Of a DNA stretch of 64,000 nt, positions 7,778-16,671 are shown piece after piece. This stretch comes from Prescottella defluvii (GTDB lineage Bacteria; Actinomycetota; Actinomycetes; Mycobacteriales; Mycobacteriaceae): assembly GCF_000738775.1 (NCBI RefSeq), contig NZ_JPOC01000028.1, positions 172,998 to 236,997 on the forward strand. The letters are read 5' to 3'. The stretch's first letter is position 1; every line of letters begins with the position of its first letter. The position numbers and the translations under genes were made by a program. The notes below the pieces were generated by a model. That model did no database searches and had not been told where the DNA came from. It saw only the letters and a list, made by a program, of their open reading frames with translations.

Positions 7778-10284
7778 CGATGCAGAGGTCGAGGCTGCGG
7801 GCCCTGGCCCGCGCCAATATCCGAGCGCAGCGCGGTGGCTTCGCGGCGATGTTCGTCGCAGTGTTCTGCGCGGCGCTGCTCACCGGCGCGCTGGGCGTGC
7901 TGTTCGAGTCGGGGGTCCGCGGCGGTGTCACCCCGCACCGGTACTCGGGTGCCGACGTCGTCGTCGGAGCCACGCAGGCCCTCGACGTGCGTGAGGACGT
8001 CGACCAGTCGTACATCGAGCGTGCGCTGCTGCAGGCCACCGTGGTGGACGGGTTGTCCGGCGTCCCCGGCGTTCGGAAGGCGATCGCCGACATCGGGATA
8101 CCCCTCACGACCGACGACGGCACCACGCTGGACGCGCACGGCTGGTCGTCCGCCGCTCTCGCGCCGTACGAGCTGACGGCCGGCCGCGCGCCGACAGCAC
8201 CCGACGAGATCGTCGTGACCAGGGGCGCACCCGGCGACTGGATCACACTGCGGCACGGAGGAATCGGTGACGATTACACCGTCGTGGGCGTCGCCGCGGC
8301 CCCCACCGCCGAGCCGGTGGACCGGCCGGCGACGGTGTTCGTGTCCGACGCCCGGGCACGTGCACTGTGGCCGCACGGCGACAGCGTCGCGGCGGTCGGT
8401 CTGCTCGCAGACACCGGCACCGACGCATCGGCGCTGGCGGACCGGGTACGCGAAAGCCTGCCCGGTCTCGACGTGCACACCTACACCGGCAGCGCCCGCG
8501 GCGACGTCGAGTACCTCGATGCCGGGGCCGCGCGAAGTGAACTGATGATGCTGTGCGGCTCGTTCGCCGGCCTGGCGATCCTCATCGCGATGTTCGTGGT
8601 GGCGAGCACGCTGTCACTGTCCATCCAGCAGCGGCGCCGCGAGTTCGCGCTGCTCCGTGCGATGGGTGCCACGCCCGGGCAGGTACACCGCCTCATCGGC
8701 AGCGAGGTGCTGCTGGTCGCGGGCACCGCCGCACTGCTCGGTGCAGGCCCCGGCTATGCGCTCGCGCAGGTACTGCGCGCCCAGTTCGCCGAGGCCGGCG
8801 TCCTGCCGTCGGACTTCGCGCTCGCGTACAGCCCCGTCCCCGCCGTGGTCGGCGTCCTGCTGGCCGTCGGCACCGCGCGGATCGCTGCTGCCGTCGCCGC
8901 CCGACGTCCGGCGCGCCTGGATCCCACCGAGGCCCTGCGCGAATCCGCGGTGGAACCGGCCTCCATCGGTAAGGGGCGACTGGTCACCGGACTCGTCTTC
9001 GGTCTCGGCGGACTCGCCACCTCGCTGCTGCCGGCAGTGCTGCCCGGAGAGGCCGCGCTCGCGGGTGCGGGCTCTTCGGCTGTGCTGCTGGTGATCTCGG
9101 TGGCTCTGCTCGGCCCGCTGCTGGTCGCGGGGGCCGTCCGCCGGTTCGGGGGTCCGTTGCGCCGCAGTGCGTCACCGGCACTGGTGTTGGCGGCCGCCAA
9201 CTCCGGGGCCCGGGCACGACGCCTGGCCGCGGCGATCACCCCGCTGGCGTTGGCCATCGCGATCGGTTCGGTGCAGTTGTTCACCCAGGACACCGTCGCC
9301 GCGGCCGCCGACCACCAGTCCCGCTCCGGCATCACGGCTGACCTGGTGGTGACCGCGCCCGCCGGCCTGGCCTCCGGGCTCGTCGACCGGGTCGGCACCG
9401 ATTCCGCTGTGCGCACGGCCAATCCGATCGCTCGCAGCCAAGCCCTGTTCACGACGGGCGGCGAGGCGCCGTCCACCACGCCGTACCCGGTACAGGGCAT
9501 CGATCCCGCGGCCACGGGATCGACCCTCGACCTCGACGTCCGCGCCGGCGACCTCGGGCAGCTCCGGGACGGCACCGTCGCGCTCAGCACCGACGCCGCG
9601 TTCTCGATGAGCGCCCGGGTGGGCGACACCGTTCCGCTGCGACTCGGGGACGGCACGCTCGTCACCCCGACCGTCGTCGCGACGTACGGCCGCGGCCTCG
9701 GCTTCGGCGACGTGACGCTGCCGATCTCGCAGGTCCGCGCGCACACCACGACGGGACTGACCGACATGTTGCTGGTGACCGCGGAACCCGGACGGGTCGA
9801 CGAGGCCCGTGCCGCGATCACCGCGATGGGCGGCGTCGCGGTCTCGGACCGCGCGGAGTTCGCCGCCGCGGGCCAGGAACAGCGCCGCACGCAGGCATGG
9901 GTGAGCATCGTCGCGCTCGCGGTCCTGCTCGGCTACCTCGCGGTCGCCGTCGTGAACACCCTCGTGCTCGCGACGGCCGAACGGGGCCGTGAGTTCGCGC
10001 TGCTGCGACTCGTCGGCGCGAGCAGTCGGCAGGTGCGCCGGATGATGCGGGCAGAATCGGTGATCGTGGTGACCGTCGCGGCGGTCGTCGGGTCGGTGAT
10101 CGCGCTGCCCCCGCTGGCGGGCGTCGCGGCCGCGGTCTCGGGGCGTCCGATCCCGAGCGTCGACCCGGCCGTCTACGCCCTGATCCTCGGGGTGACCGTC
10201 CTATTGGGGCTCACCGCGATCGCGATCCCGACCCGGACCGCGCTGCGCCAGGATCCGGTCGCCGCGATCGGGACCCGGGAGTAG
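7774..10284 (+). CDS. ABC exporter permease (FtsX/MacB-like, two FtsX domains)
   Basis: A membrane permease of about 836 aa. An N-terminal membrane helix (residues about 20-45) is followed by an extracytoplasmic region, then an FtsX domain of several helices (about 255-380). A second helix cluster lies at about 400-490, another extracytoplasmic region follows, and a final FtsX domain covers about 710-835. The repeated motif EFALLRxxGA occurs in both halves (EFALLRAMGATPGQV and EFALLRLVGASSRQV), which is typical of the family. The GTG at 7774 overlaps the ATPase stop (GTGA); GTG 7771 and ATG 7780 are close alternatives. It pairs with the ATPase at 7007. Confidence 0.88.
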   Translation: MTMQRSRLRALARANIRAQRGGFAAMFVAVFCAALLTGALGVLFESGVRGGVTPHRYSGADVVVGATQALDVREDVDQSYIERALLQATVVDGLSGVPGVRKAIADIGIPLTTDDGTTLDAHGWSSAALAPYELTAGRAPTAPDEIVVTRGAPGDWITLRHGGIGDDYTVVGVAAAPTAEPVDRPATVFVSDARARALWPHGDSVAAVGLLADTGTDASALADRVRESLPGLDVHTYTGSARGDVEYLDAGAARSELMMLCGSFAGLAILIAMFVVASTLSLSIQQRRREFALLRAMGATPGQVHRLIGSEVLLVAGTAALLGAGPGYALAQVLRAQFAEAGVLPSDFALAYSPVPAVVGVLLAVGTARIAAAVAARRPARLDPTEALRESAVEPASIGKGRLVTGLVFGLGGLATSLLPAVLPGEAALAGAGSSAVLLVISVALLGPLLVAGAVRRFGGPLRRSASPALVLAAANSGARARRLAAAITPLALAIAIGSVQLFTQDTVAAAADHQSRSGITADLVVTAPAGLASGLVDRVGTDSAVRTANPIARSQALFTTGGEAPSTTPYPVQGIDPAATGSTLDLDVRAGDLGQLRDGTVALSTDAAFSMSARVGDTVPLRLGDGTLVTPTVVATYGRGLGFGDVTLPISQVRAHTTTGLTDMLLVTAEPGRVDEARAAITAMGGVAVSDRAEFAAAGQEQRRTQAWVSIVALAVLLGYLAVAVVNTLVLATAERGREFALLRLVGASSRQVRRMMRAESVIVVTVAAVVGSVIALPPLAGVAAAVSGRPIPSVDPAVYALILGVTVLLGLTAIAIPTRTALRQDPVAAIGTRE

Positions 10285-10295
10285 ATGCCGATCCT

Positions 10296-10330
10296 GAAGG
10301 ATTCCTCTCGCCATTCGGGAGGAATCCTTC
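10296..10330 (+). terminator. Hairpin terminator after ABC exporter
   Basis: A perfect 12-bp stem (GAAGGATTCCTC, 10296-10307, with its complement at 10319-10330) around an 11-nt loop. It has no clear T-run, but it lies 11 bp after the permease stop and before the MFS gene. Confidence 0.65.
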
Positions 10331-10417
10331 GGAAACGCCACGAGGAAAACCGCTCGCGCGGGTTCCGGCCGCGCTGTTAGCTTCGATTGGACACCCGCTC
10401 GACCGAAGGCCCGTGCC

Positions 10418-11683
10418 GTGACCACCCCCGACGTGACCGTAGCCCGACGTTTCACACCGCTGATCCTGCTCAACGTCGCGACGCTGTTCTCCGCCACCGG
10501 CAACGGCATCGTCATCGTCGCACTGCCGTGGCTGGTGCTCGAGCAGACCGGACGGGCCACCGACGCCGCCATCGTGGCGGGCGCGGCGACCGTACCGCTC
10601 CTGCTGGCGAGCCTGTTCTCGGGCACCGTCGTCGACCGGTTCGGGCGCCGTCCCACGTCGCTGGTGTCGGACGCGCTGTCGGCGCTGTCGGTGGCCGCGA
10701 TCCCCGTCGTCGCCGGAACCATCGGGCTGTCGGTGCCGGTGCTCGCGGTGCTGGCCGCGCTGGGTGCCACGTTCGACCCGGCCGGGATCTCGGCGCGCGA
10801 GTCGATGCTGCCGGCGGCGACGAAGGCGGCGGGCTGGAATCTCGACCGGGTCAACAGCCTGTACGAGGCCAACTACAACGTCGCCTACCTCGTCGGACCG
10901 GGCATCGGCGGCGTCCTGATCGCGCTGGTCGGCCCGGAGAGCACGCTGTGGGTCACGGCCGTCTGCTTCGTGCTGTCGATCGTGACGATCGCGTTCCTGC
11001 ACCTCGAACATGCCGGTCGCCCCGACCACGCCACCCGGCCCGCGTCCATGTGGACGGGCACCCTCGAGGGCCTGCGGTTCGTGTGGAACGACCGCCTGCT
11101 GCGGACCCTCGCGCTGGTCGACATGGCGATCGTCGCGCTGTACCTGCCGATCGAGTCGGTGCTGTTCCCCAAGTACTTCACCGACCGCGGCGAGCCCGCC
11201 CAGCTCGGCTGGGTGCTGATGGCGATGAGCGTCGGCGGGCTGGTCGGAGCCCTCGCCTACGGTGCGTTGGCGCCCTATCTCCAGCGCCGCATCCTGATGC
11301 TGATCGCGGTCAGCGGCCTGGGGTTGTCCATGCTCGGCATGGCATTCCTCCCTCCGTTGTGGGTGCTGCTGACACTGTCCGTCGCGATCGGCCTCGTGTT
11401 CGGGCCGGTGGGTCCGATCGCCAACTGGGCCATGCAGACCCGCAGTCCGGAGCACATGCGCGGTCGCGTCGTCGGCGTGATGACCTCCACCGCCTATGCC
11501 GCGGGGCCACTCGGATTCCTGGTGGCCGGTCCGCTCATCGATCAGCTCGGTGTCCGCACCACGTTCTTCGCCCTGGCGGTGCCGGTGATCGCGGTGGCAC
11601 TCGTGTGTTTCGCACTGCCGGTGCTGCGCGAGTTGGACGACGACCGGCAACCACCCACGGTGCAGCTAGGATCGCGCCCATGA
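10418..11683 (+). CDS. MFS transporter (MFS_3/EntS-like)
   Basis: A 421-aa inner-membrane transporter of the major facilitator superfamily with about twelve hydrophobic segments. The loop after helix 2 has the family motif GTVVDRFGRRPTSLVSD (residues about 69-85). The pattern resembles the MFS_3 group that includes enterobactin and macrolide exporters, but no substrate can be assigned. The start is GTG. The stop overlaps the start of the DUF2470 gene (ATGA), indicating co-transcription. Confidence 0.82.
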   Translation: MTTPDVTVARRFTPLILLNVATLFSATGNGIVIVALPWLVLEQTGRATDAAIVAGAATVPLLLASLFSGTVVDRFGRRPTSLVSDALSALSVAAIPVVAGTIGLSVPVLAVLAALGATFDPAGISARESMLPAATKAAGWNLDRVNSLYEANYNVAYLVGPGIGGVLIALVGPESTLWVTAVCFVLSIVTIAFLHLEHAGRPDHATRPASMWTGTLEGLRFVWNDRLLRTLALVDMAIVALYLPIESVLFPKYFTDRGEPAQLGWVLMAMSVGGLVGALAYGALAPYLQRRILMLIAVSGLGLSMLGMAFLPPLWVLLTLSVAIGLVFGPVGPIANWAMQTRSPEHMRGRVVGVMTSTAYAAGPLGFLVAGPLIDQLGVRTTFFALAVPVIAVALVCFALPVLRELDDDRQPPTVQLGSRP

Positions 11684-11976
11684 CCTCCTTCGATGCTGCC
11701 GTCGTCGCCGCCGTCACCGGCCACATGAACGGCGACCACACCGCCGACAACCTGATGATCGTGCGCGCGTTCGCCGAACCCGCCGCCACCACCGCCCGCA
11801 TGACCGGACTGGACACCGAGGCCGGCGAGTGGGCGGTCGACGTCGACGGCGCCGAGCGCACCGTCCGCGTGCCGTGGATCGGCACGGTCACCGACCGCGC
11901 GTCGATCCGCACCGAGGTGGTCGCGCTGTACCAGGCCGCGTGCGAGAAGTTGGGCGTCGAACCGAGCGGGCACTGA
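11680..11976 (+). CDS. DUF2470 (HugZ C-terminal-like) small protein
   Basis: A 98-aa protein of the DUF2470 type. The N-terminal TGHMNGDHTADNLMI matches the conserved HMNxDH pattern found in the C-terminal part of HugZ-type haem-handling proteins and in stand-alone actinobacterial proteins. A haem or flavin link is known for larger family members only. It is translationally coupled to the MFS gene by an ATGA overlap. Confidence 0.75.
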   Translation: MTSFDAAVVAAVTGHMNGDHTADNLMIVRAFAEPAATTARMTGLDTEAGEWAVDVDGAERTVRVPWIGTVTDRASIRTEVVALYQAACEKLGVEPSGH

Positions 11977-11996
11977 CGGGACCTAGGATCGCTGCC

Positions 11997-12356
11997 GTGG
12001 ACAATCCGCTGCCGCCCTGCCCCGCCTGTTCCTGCGAATACACCTACGAGATGGGCGCCCTGCTGGTCTGTCCGGAGTGCGCCCACGAGTGGACGCCCAG
12101 CTCCGGCGGATCGGGAGAGGGATCCGGCGACGACAGCGGTGCCGTCACCGATTCGGTCGGCAACGTCCTTGCCGACGGCGACACCGTCACCGTGATCAAG
12201 ACCCTCAAGGTCAAGGGCAGCCCCACCGGCATCAAGGCCGGCACGAAGGTCCGCAACATCCGCCTGGTCCAGGGCGTGGGCGACCATGACATCGACTGCA
12301 AGGTCGACGGCATCGGCCCCATGCAACTCAAGTCGAGCGTCGTCAAGAAGTCCTGA
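11997..12356 (+). CDS. PhnA/YjdM-family zinc-ribbon protein
   Basis: A 119-aa protein with an N-terminal zinc ribbon (CPAC at residues 8-11 and CPEC at 25-28) and a PhnA C-terminal domain (VLADGDTVTVIKTLKVKG ... VGDHDIDCKVDGIG). E. coli PhnA was linked by name to alkylphosphonate use, but its homologues are of uncertain function. The start is GTG, followed by GACAAT. Between the ribbon and the core lies a Gly/Ser-rich linker. The gene is 20 bp after the DUF2470 gene and converges on the carboxylesterase gene. Confidence 0.82.
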   Translation: MDNPLPPCPACSCEYTYEMGALLVCPECAHEWTPSSGGSGEGSGDDSGAVTDSVGNVLADGDTVTVIKTLKVKGSPTGIKAGTKVRNIRLVQGVGDHDIDCKVDGIGPMQLKSSVVKKS

Positions 12357-12365
12357 CCGGGCCGT

Positions 12366-13934
12366 CTAGCTGAAACCCATCACCTCGTCGCCCCAGGCCA
12401 CGCGCATCGCGTGGTCGGGGTCCGACACCAGGCTGTCGTGGGTGTCGATCAGCAGGGTCGATCGGGTCTCCTCGGTGTACGGCGCCCAGTGCTTGGAGCC
12501 GTCCAGAGCCGCCGGGACGCGGTGACGCGCGAAGGCCAACCAGCGTCGCTGCACTCGGCCCGCGACCTCGAGCGCCGTCTTGCGTCCACCGAGCCAGAAG
12601 GTCGGATCGGGGTTGAGTGTCCCGAAATTGCCGAACACGTAAGGCAGTTCGGTGGCGTGACCGGCGCCGACGCGCGCGGCCCTGAGCATCGGCGCCGCGT
12701 GGTCGAACCGATACACCCACGTCGGAGAGTGCCGACTGTGCGCGTCGGCGACCCACAACGCCGGCATCCGGAACGCCGCGTCTCGCGAGATCGCCAGGGC
12801 TCCTCGGGGTTTCGCGCCGTCCGGGTAGGCGGCAACGATCTCGGCCAACCGCAGCGCCGACAGCCCCGGATTGTCCTGCGCGAGTCCGGCGAACATCTGC
12901 TGGACAGCCTCCGCGCTGACCGGCAGCAACGGCGATCGCATGAACTTGAAGATCGACGCCTCGTCCTTGTTCGAACCGATGATCAGCGGGATCCGATGCG
13001 AGTACCCCTTCTGGAAGGCCGCCACCGGATAGTGCGGGACGAGGTCACGGTCGACCACCGGCGCCATCGCCAGGGTGCCCGGCACCTTCGTCGGGACCTC
13101 GTCGACCAGCAGGTCGCCGGCCTCGACCAGTCGCTCGTAGGGCATGTCGACCAGTTCGGCCGCCCGGTCGACCGGCAGGTCGAGGATCTCGAGGAACCGT
13201 GCCGCGACGGAAGCGGCGCGCTCGGCGCCGTACACCGACGTCGACGGCGGGCTCTGCGCGATCGCTCGGTGGAACAGGCCCTCGGCGCGGGGCACCGTCA
13301 TCAGCGTGGTGATCGAACCGCCGCCGGAGGACTCACCGAACAGTGTCACCTCGTCGGGGTCGCCCCCGAAGGCTCGGATGTTGTCGCGCACCCACTCGAG
13401 CGCCGCGATCTGGTCGCGTAGCCCCAGATTCGACTCGAATGTCCGTTCGGGAGTGGAGAACGACGACAGGTCCAGGAAGCCGAGCGTGCCCAGTCGATAG
13501 TTGAAGGTCACCAGCACGACGTCGCCCCGTTCGGCGAGCAGGCGACCGTCGTAGATGGGCTGGGCGGACGACCCGAGGCAGTACGCGCCGCCGTGAATCC
13601 ACACCATCACCGGACGCGCAGTGCCGTCCGGCCGCGGGGCCCACACGTTGACGGACAGGCAGTCCTCGTCGATCCGCATGCCCGGGTCGAGCGGCACCGA
13701 CGTGTCGTGTCCCTGCGGCGCCATCGGCCCGAACACCCGCCCGTCGCGGATCTCGGTCCACGACGGCGGCGCACCGGGGCTGCGGAAACGGCGCGCACCA
13801 GTCGGCGCCGCGGCGTACGGAATTCCCTTCCAGGAGTAAACCGAGCCGTCGGCATAGCCACGAATCGGACCGAGCGGAGTCTCCACCACGAGTGTGTCGG
13901 GTGCCTGTGTCTCGACGATCTCCACGGCTTCCAT
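12366..13934 (-). CDS. Carboxylesterase, type B family
   Basis: A 522-aa alpha/beta-hydrolase that cleaves carboxylic esters. The oxyanion-hole loop is HGGAY (residues 114-118) and the nucleophile elbow is GESSGGG with Ser202. The N-terminal VVETPLGPIRGY and FxSPGAPPSW segments and the internal EDCLSVNVWAP are family hallmarks. No signal peptide is present, so it is probably cytoplasmic. I chose ATG 13934 because a GAGGAGGG ribosome site precedes it; the open frame extends to 14000 without one. The gene diverges from the thiamin operon, whose riboswitch begins about 100 bp away. Substrate unknown. Confidence 0.87.
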   Translation of the reverse strand: MEAVEIVETQAPDTLVVETPLGPIRGYADGSVYSWKGIPYAAAPTGARRFRSPGAPPSWTEIRDGRVFGPMAPQGHDTSVPLDPGMRIDEDCLSVNVWAPRPDGTARPVMVWIHGGAYCLGSSAQPIYDGRLLAERGDVVLVTFNYRLGTLGFLDLSSFSTPERTFESNLGLRDQIAALEWVRDNIRAFGGDPDEVTLFGESSGGGSITTLMTVPRAEGLFHRAIAQSPPSTSVYGAERAASVAARFLEILDLPVDRAAELVDMPYERLVEAGDLLVDEVPTKVPGTLAMAPVVDRDLVPHYPVAAFQKGYSHRIPLIIGSNKDEASIFKFMRSPLLPVSAEAVQQMFAGLAQDNPGLSALRLAEIVAAYPDGAKPRGALAISRDAAFRMPALWVADAHSRHSPTWVYRFDHAAPMLRAARVGAGHATELPYVFGNFGTLNPDPTFWLGGRKTALEVAGRVQRRWLAFARHRVPAALDGSKHWAPYTEETRSTLLIDTHDSLVSDPDHAMRVAWGDEVMGFS

Positions 13935-14032
13935 CGCGCGGCCCTCCTCACGTTCGACCGCCCGCCGACCGAGGCTGACCGCCGACTGCCAACGTACCAA
14001 TCCGGCGGTGCTAAGGTCGCCTCGTTCACCGA

Positions 14033-14106
14033 CACGGGGTGCTCCGCACAGGCGGGGCTGAGATCACACCCGTCGAACCTGCATCAGGTAATACTGACGA
14101 AGGGAT
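14033..14106 (+). promoter_or_regulatory. TPP riboswitch (THI element)
   Basis: The conserved pieces of the thiamin pyrophosphate aptamer occur in order: ACGGGGTG, GGCGGGGCTGAGA, CACCCGTCGAACCTG, CAGGTAATACTGACG and AAGGGA. It ends a few bases before the tenA start and lies on the same strand, so it most likely hides the ribosome site of tenA when TPP is bound. The following four genes all serve thiamin-precursor salvage, which agrees. Confidence 0.95.
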
Positions 14107-14109
14107 GTC

Positions 14110-14850
14110 ATGGCGATGATCACGCCTGTCCACGACACATCTGTCCACACCGCCGCTGCCTCGGCCGACGCGCGCTTCACCGATCACCTGTGGGAGCGCA
14201 CCGCAGTCCTGCGCGGCGCGATCGACGACATGGAGTTCCTGCGCCGTCTCGGCGACGGCACGCTCCCGCTCGACGTGTTCCGCACCTACGTCGAGCAGGA
14301 CGCCCTCTACCTGGCCGAGTACGCGAAGGCCCTCGCACTGCTCGCCGCCAAGTCCCCCGATCCGCAGACCGCGGCGTTCTGGGCGACGTCGGCGTCGTCG
14401 GCCGCGGTGGTGGAGACCGAACTGCACGAGAGCCTGCTCGCCGGTGGCGCCCTGCCGGAGGGCGCCGGCGCACCGGAGCACTCGCAGGCCTGCCTGGGGT
14501 ACGTGTCGTACCTGACCGCGACCGCCGCCACCGAGTCGTACGCCGTGGCCGCGGCGGCGGTGCTGCCGTGCTTCTGGATCTACGGCGAGGTGGGCCGCCG
14601 GCTGGCCGCGACCGCCGCGGACGTGCTGGCCGCGGACCCGTCGCATCCGTACGCGCAGTGGGTGACCACGTACGACGCCCCCGAGTTCCAGGAGTCCGTC
14701 GAGACCGCGCGCCGACTGGTCGACGCCGCGGCCGCGGCCACCACGGCGGCGCAGCGTGAGGCGATGGTGCGCGCGTTCGTGATCGCCACGCGCTACGAGT
14801 TCATGTTCTGGGACACCGCCCTGAACGCCCAGCCCTGGCCCGCATCGTGA
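14110..14850 (+). CDS. tenA: TenA: aminopyrimidine aminohydrolase (thiaminase II)
   Basis: A 246-aa cytoplasmic enzyme that hydrolyses aminopyrimidine thiamin breakdown products to HMP for re-use in thiamin synthesis. Expected active-site residues are visible: Asp64 in YVEQDALYL, the nucleophilic Cys154 in LPCFWIYGEVG, and the late Glu in RYEFMFWD (about 233). The Cys places it in the TenA_C class. ATG 14110 follows the riboswitch directly; ATG 14116 is a close alternative. The stop overlaps the next start (GTGA). Confidence 0.93.
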   Translation: MAMITPVHDTSVHTAAASADARFTDHLWERTAVLRGAIDDMEFLRRLGDGTLPLDVFRTYVEQDALYLAEYAKALALLAAKSPDPQTAAFWATSASSAAVVETELHESLLAGGALPEGAGAPEHSQACLGYVSYLTATAATESYAVAAAAVLPCFWIYGEVGRRLAATAADVLAADPSHPYAQWVTTYDAPEFQESVETARRLVDAAAAATTAAQREAMVRAFVIATRYEFMFWDTALNAQPWPAS

Positions 14851-15872
14851 CCTCGATGTCCCGGCTGCGCCGGGTCCTCGCGACGTCGGCGATCGTCGCG
14901 TCCGCGCTGAGCGTTCTCACCGGTTGCGGCAGCGACGATTCCGGGGACACCATCCGCTTCGCGCTCGACTGGACGCCGAACACCAACCACACCGGGTTGT
15001 ACGTCGCGTTGCAGGAGGGCTTCTTCGCCGACGCCGGTCTCGACGTGCAGGTGCTGCCCTACAACAACACCTCCCCCGACACTCTCGTCGACGCGGGCAA
15101 CGCCGAATTCGGTTCCAGCTTCCAGGATTCCGCGACGTTCTCGCGTGCGGCCGGCGCGCAGACCGTGTCCGTGCTGGCGCCGCTGCAGCACTGGGCGACG
15201 GGCATCGGTGTGAAGGCGGACCGCGCCGACCTCGCGAGCCCGAGAGACCTCGACGGGAAGACCTACGCCGGGTTCGGCGATCCCGGCGAACGCGAGATCC
15301 TCCGTCAGGTCATCCGGAATGACGGCGGCGCAGGCGATTTCGAGACCGTCGTGTTGGGGACGTCGGCGTACGAGGCGGTATACGGCGGGCAGGCCGACTT
15401 CACGGTGTCGTACTTCGCCTGGGAGGGCGTCGAGGCGTCGCGCCGCGGCACCCCGATGCGGTACTTCCACTACACCGATTACGGCTTTCCGGACGCGTAC
15501 GCGATCGTGGTGAACGGCAACGAGGAATGGCTGGCCGCGCACCCCGAGCAGGCCCGCAGGTTCGTGCAGGCGCTGCAGCGCGGCTACCAGGTCGCCGCGG
15601 ACGACCCGGACCGCGGCGCCGAGGCTCTGATCGCCGCGAATCCCGGCGTGTTCAGCGACGAGGAACTGGTATTCGAGAGCCAGCGGATGCTGGCGGCCGA
15701 CTACATGAAGGACGCGTCGGGCCGGGTCGGGACCCAGACCCTCGAACAGTGGGCGGGCTACTCCGGCTTCCTCTTCGAGCACGGACTGCTCGCCGGACCC
15801 GACGGCAAGCCGCTCACCACCGAACCCGACTGGTCGACGTATTTCACCGATGAGTACCTCGCAGTTCCGTAA
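14847..15872 (+). CDS. thiY: ThiY-like pyrimidine-precursor-binding lipoprotein
   Basis: A 341-aa extracytoplasmic lipoprotein of the NMT1/THI5 family, the substrate-binding component for thiamin pyrimidine precursors such as formylaminopyrimidine. It has a signal peptide with lipobox LTGC (Cys about 27). The mature start FALDWTPNTNHTGLYVALQEGFF is highly typical of ThiY. GTG 14847 overlaps the tenA stop; ATG 14856 is an alternative. It overlaps the permease gene by 23 bp. Confidence 0.92.
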   Translation: MTSMSRLRRVLATSAIVASALSVLTGCGSDDSGDTIRFALDWTPNTNHTGLYVALQEGFFADAGLDVQVLPYNNTSPDTLVDAGNAEFGSSFQDSATFSRAAGAQTVSVLAPLQHWATGIGVKADRADLASPRDLDGKTYAGFGDPGEREILRQVIRNDGGAGDFETVVLGTSAYEAVYGGQADFTVSYFAWEGVEASRRGTPMRYFHYTDYGFPDAYAIVVNGNEEWLAAHPEQARRFVQALQRGYQVAADDPDRGAEALIAANPGVFSDEELVFESQRMLAADYMKDASGRVGTQTLEQWAGYSGFLFEHGLLAGPDGKPLTTEPDWSTYFTDEYLAVP

Positions 15873-16671
15873 GCGCGGAAACCCTGCGGCGGCCGGGGCG
15901 GTCCGCCGGGTACTGCCGGCGGTCGTCGTGGTGATCGCGCTCGTCGCGGCGTGGCAGGCCTACGTCGCGGCGAGCGGGATCCGCCCCCAGGTGCTGCCGT
16001 CACCGGTGCGGGTGCTCGAGCAGGGCTGGGCACACCGCGACGACATCGCTGTCCACGCGTGGGCAACCCTTCAGGTGACCCTCGTCGGGTTCGCGGTGTC
16101 CCTCGCGGTGGCGTGGGCGCTGGCAATCGCCGTCGACTTCTCCCCCTGGCTGCGACGGGCTTTCGTCCCGCTGTTCGTGATCTCGCAGACCCTGCCGATC
16201 ATCGCGATCGCCCCACTGATGATCATCTGGTTCGGGTTCGGCCTGATGCCGAAGATCCTGGTGATCGCCCTGGCGACGTTCTTTCCCATGGCCATCGGAT
16301 TGATCGAGGGCTTCGCCTCCACCGACCGCGACGCCGGAGCCCTGCTGCGCAGCATGGGCGCATCGCGGTGGCAGCAGTTCCGGTACGTGCGGTTGCCGTC
16401 CGCCCTCCCCCGGTTCTTCACCGCACTCCGAATCGGCATCACCTACGCGGTGGTGGGCGCGGTGTTCGCCGAGTACGTCGGTGCCACGTCCGGCCTGGGC
16501 ATCTACATGAGCATCCAGAAGAACTCCTTCCGCACCGATCTGGTGCTCGCCGCGGTGCTCGTGACGGCGACGATCAGCATCGCGCTGTACCTGTGCACCT
16601 ACGCGATCGAACGCGTCGTCGCACCCTGGATCACCCAGCCGAACCGGCCCCGGGAGGACACTCGTGGCTGA
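15850..16671 (+). CDS. thiX: ThiX-like ABC permease for thiamin precursor
   Basis: A 273-aa inner-membrane permease of the NitT/TauT-like class with about six hydrophobic segments. The EAA loop is recognisable in LLRSMGASRWQQFRYVRLPSALP (about residues 163-185), where it contacts the ATPase. It overlaps thiY upstream by 23 bp and the ATPase gene downstream by 8 bp, so the four genes from tenA form one transcript under the TPP riboswitch. Confidence 0.92.
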   Translation: MSTSQFRKRGNPAAAGAVRRVLPAVVVVIALVAAWQAYVAASGIRPQVLPSPVRVLEQGWAHRDDIAVHAWATLQVTLVGFAVSLAVAWALAIAVDFSPWLRRAFVPLFVISQTLPIIAIAPLMIIWFGFGLMPKILVIALATFFPMAIGLIEGFASTDRDAGALLRSMGASRWQQFRYVRLPSALPRFFTALRIGITYAVVGAVFAEYVGATSGLGIYMSIQKNSFRTDLVLAAVLVTATISIALYLCTYAIERVVAPWITQPNRPREDTRG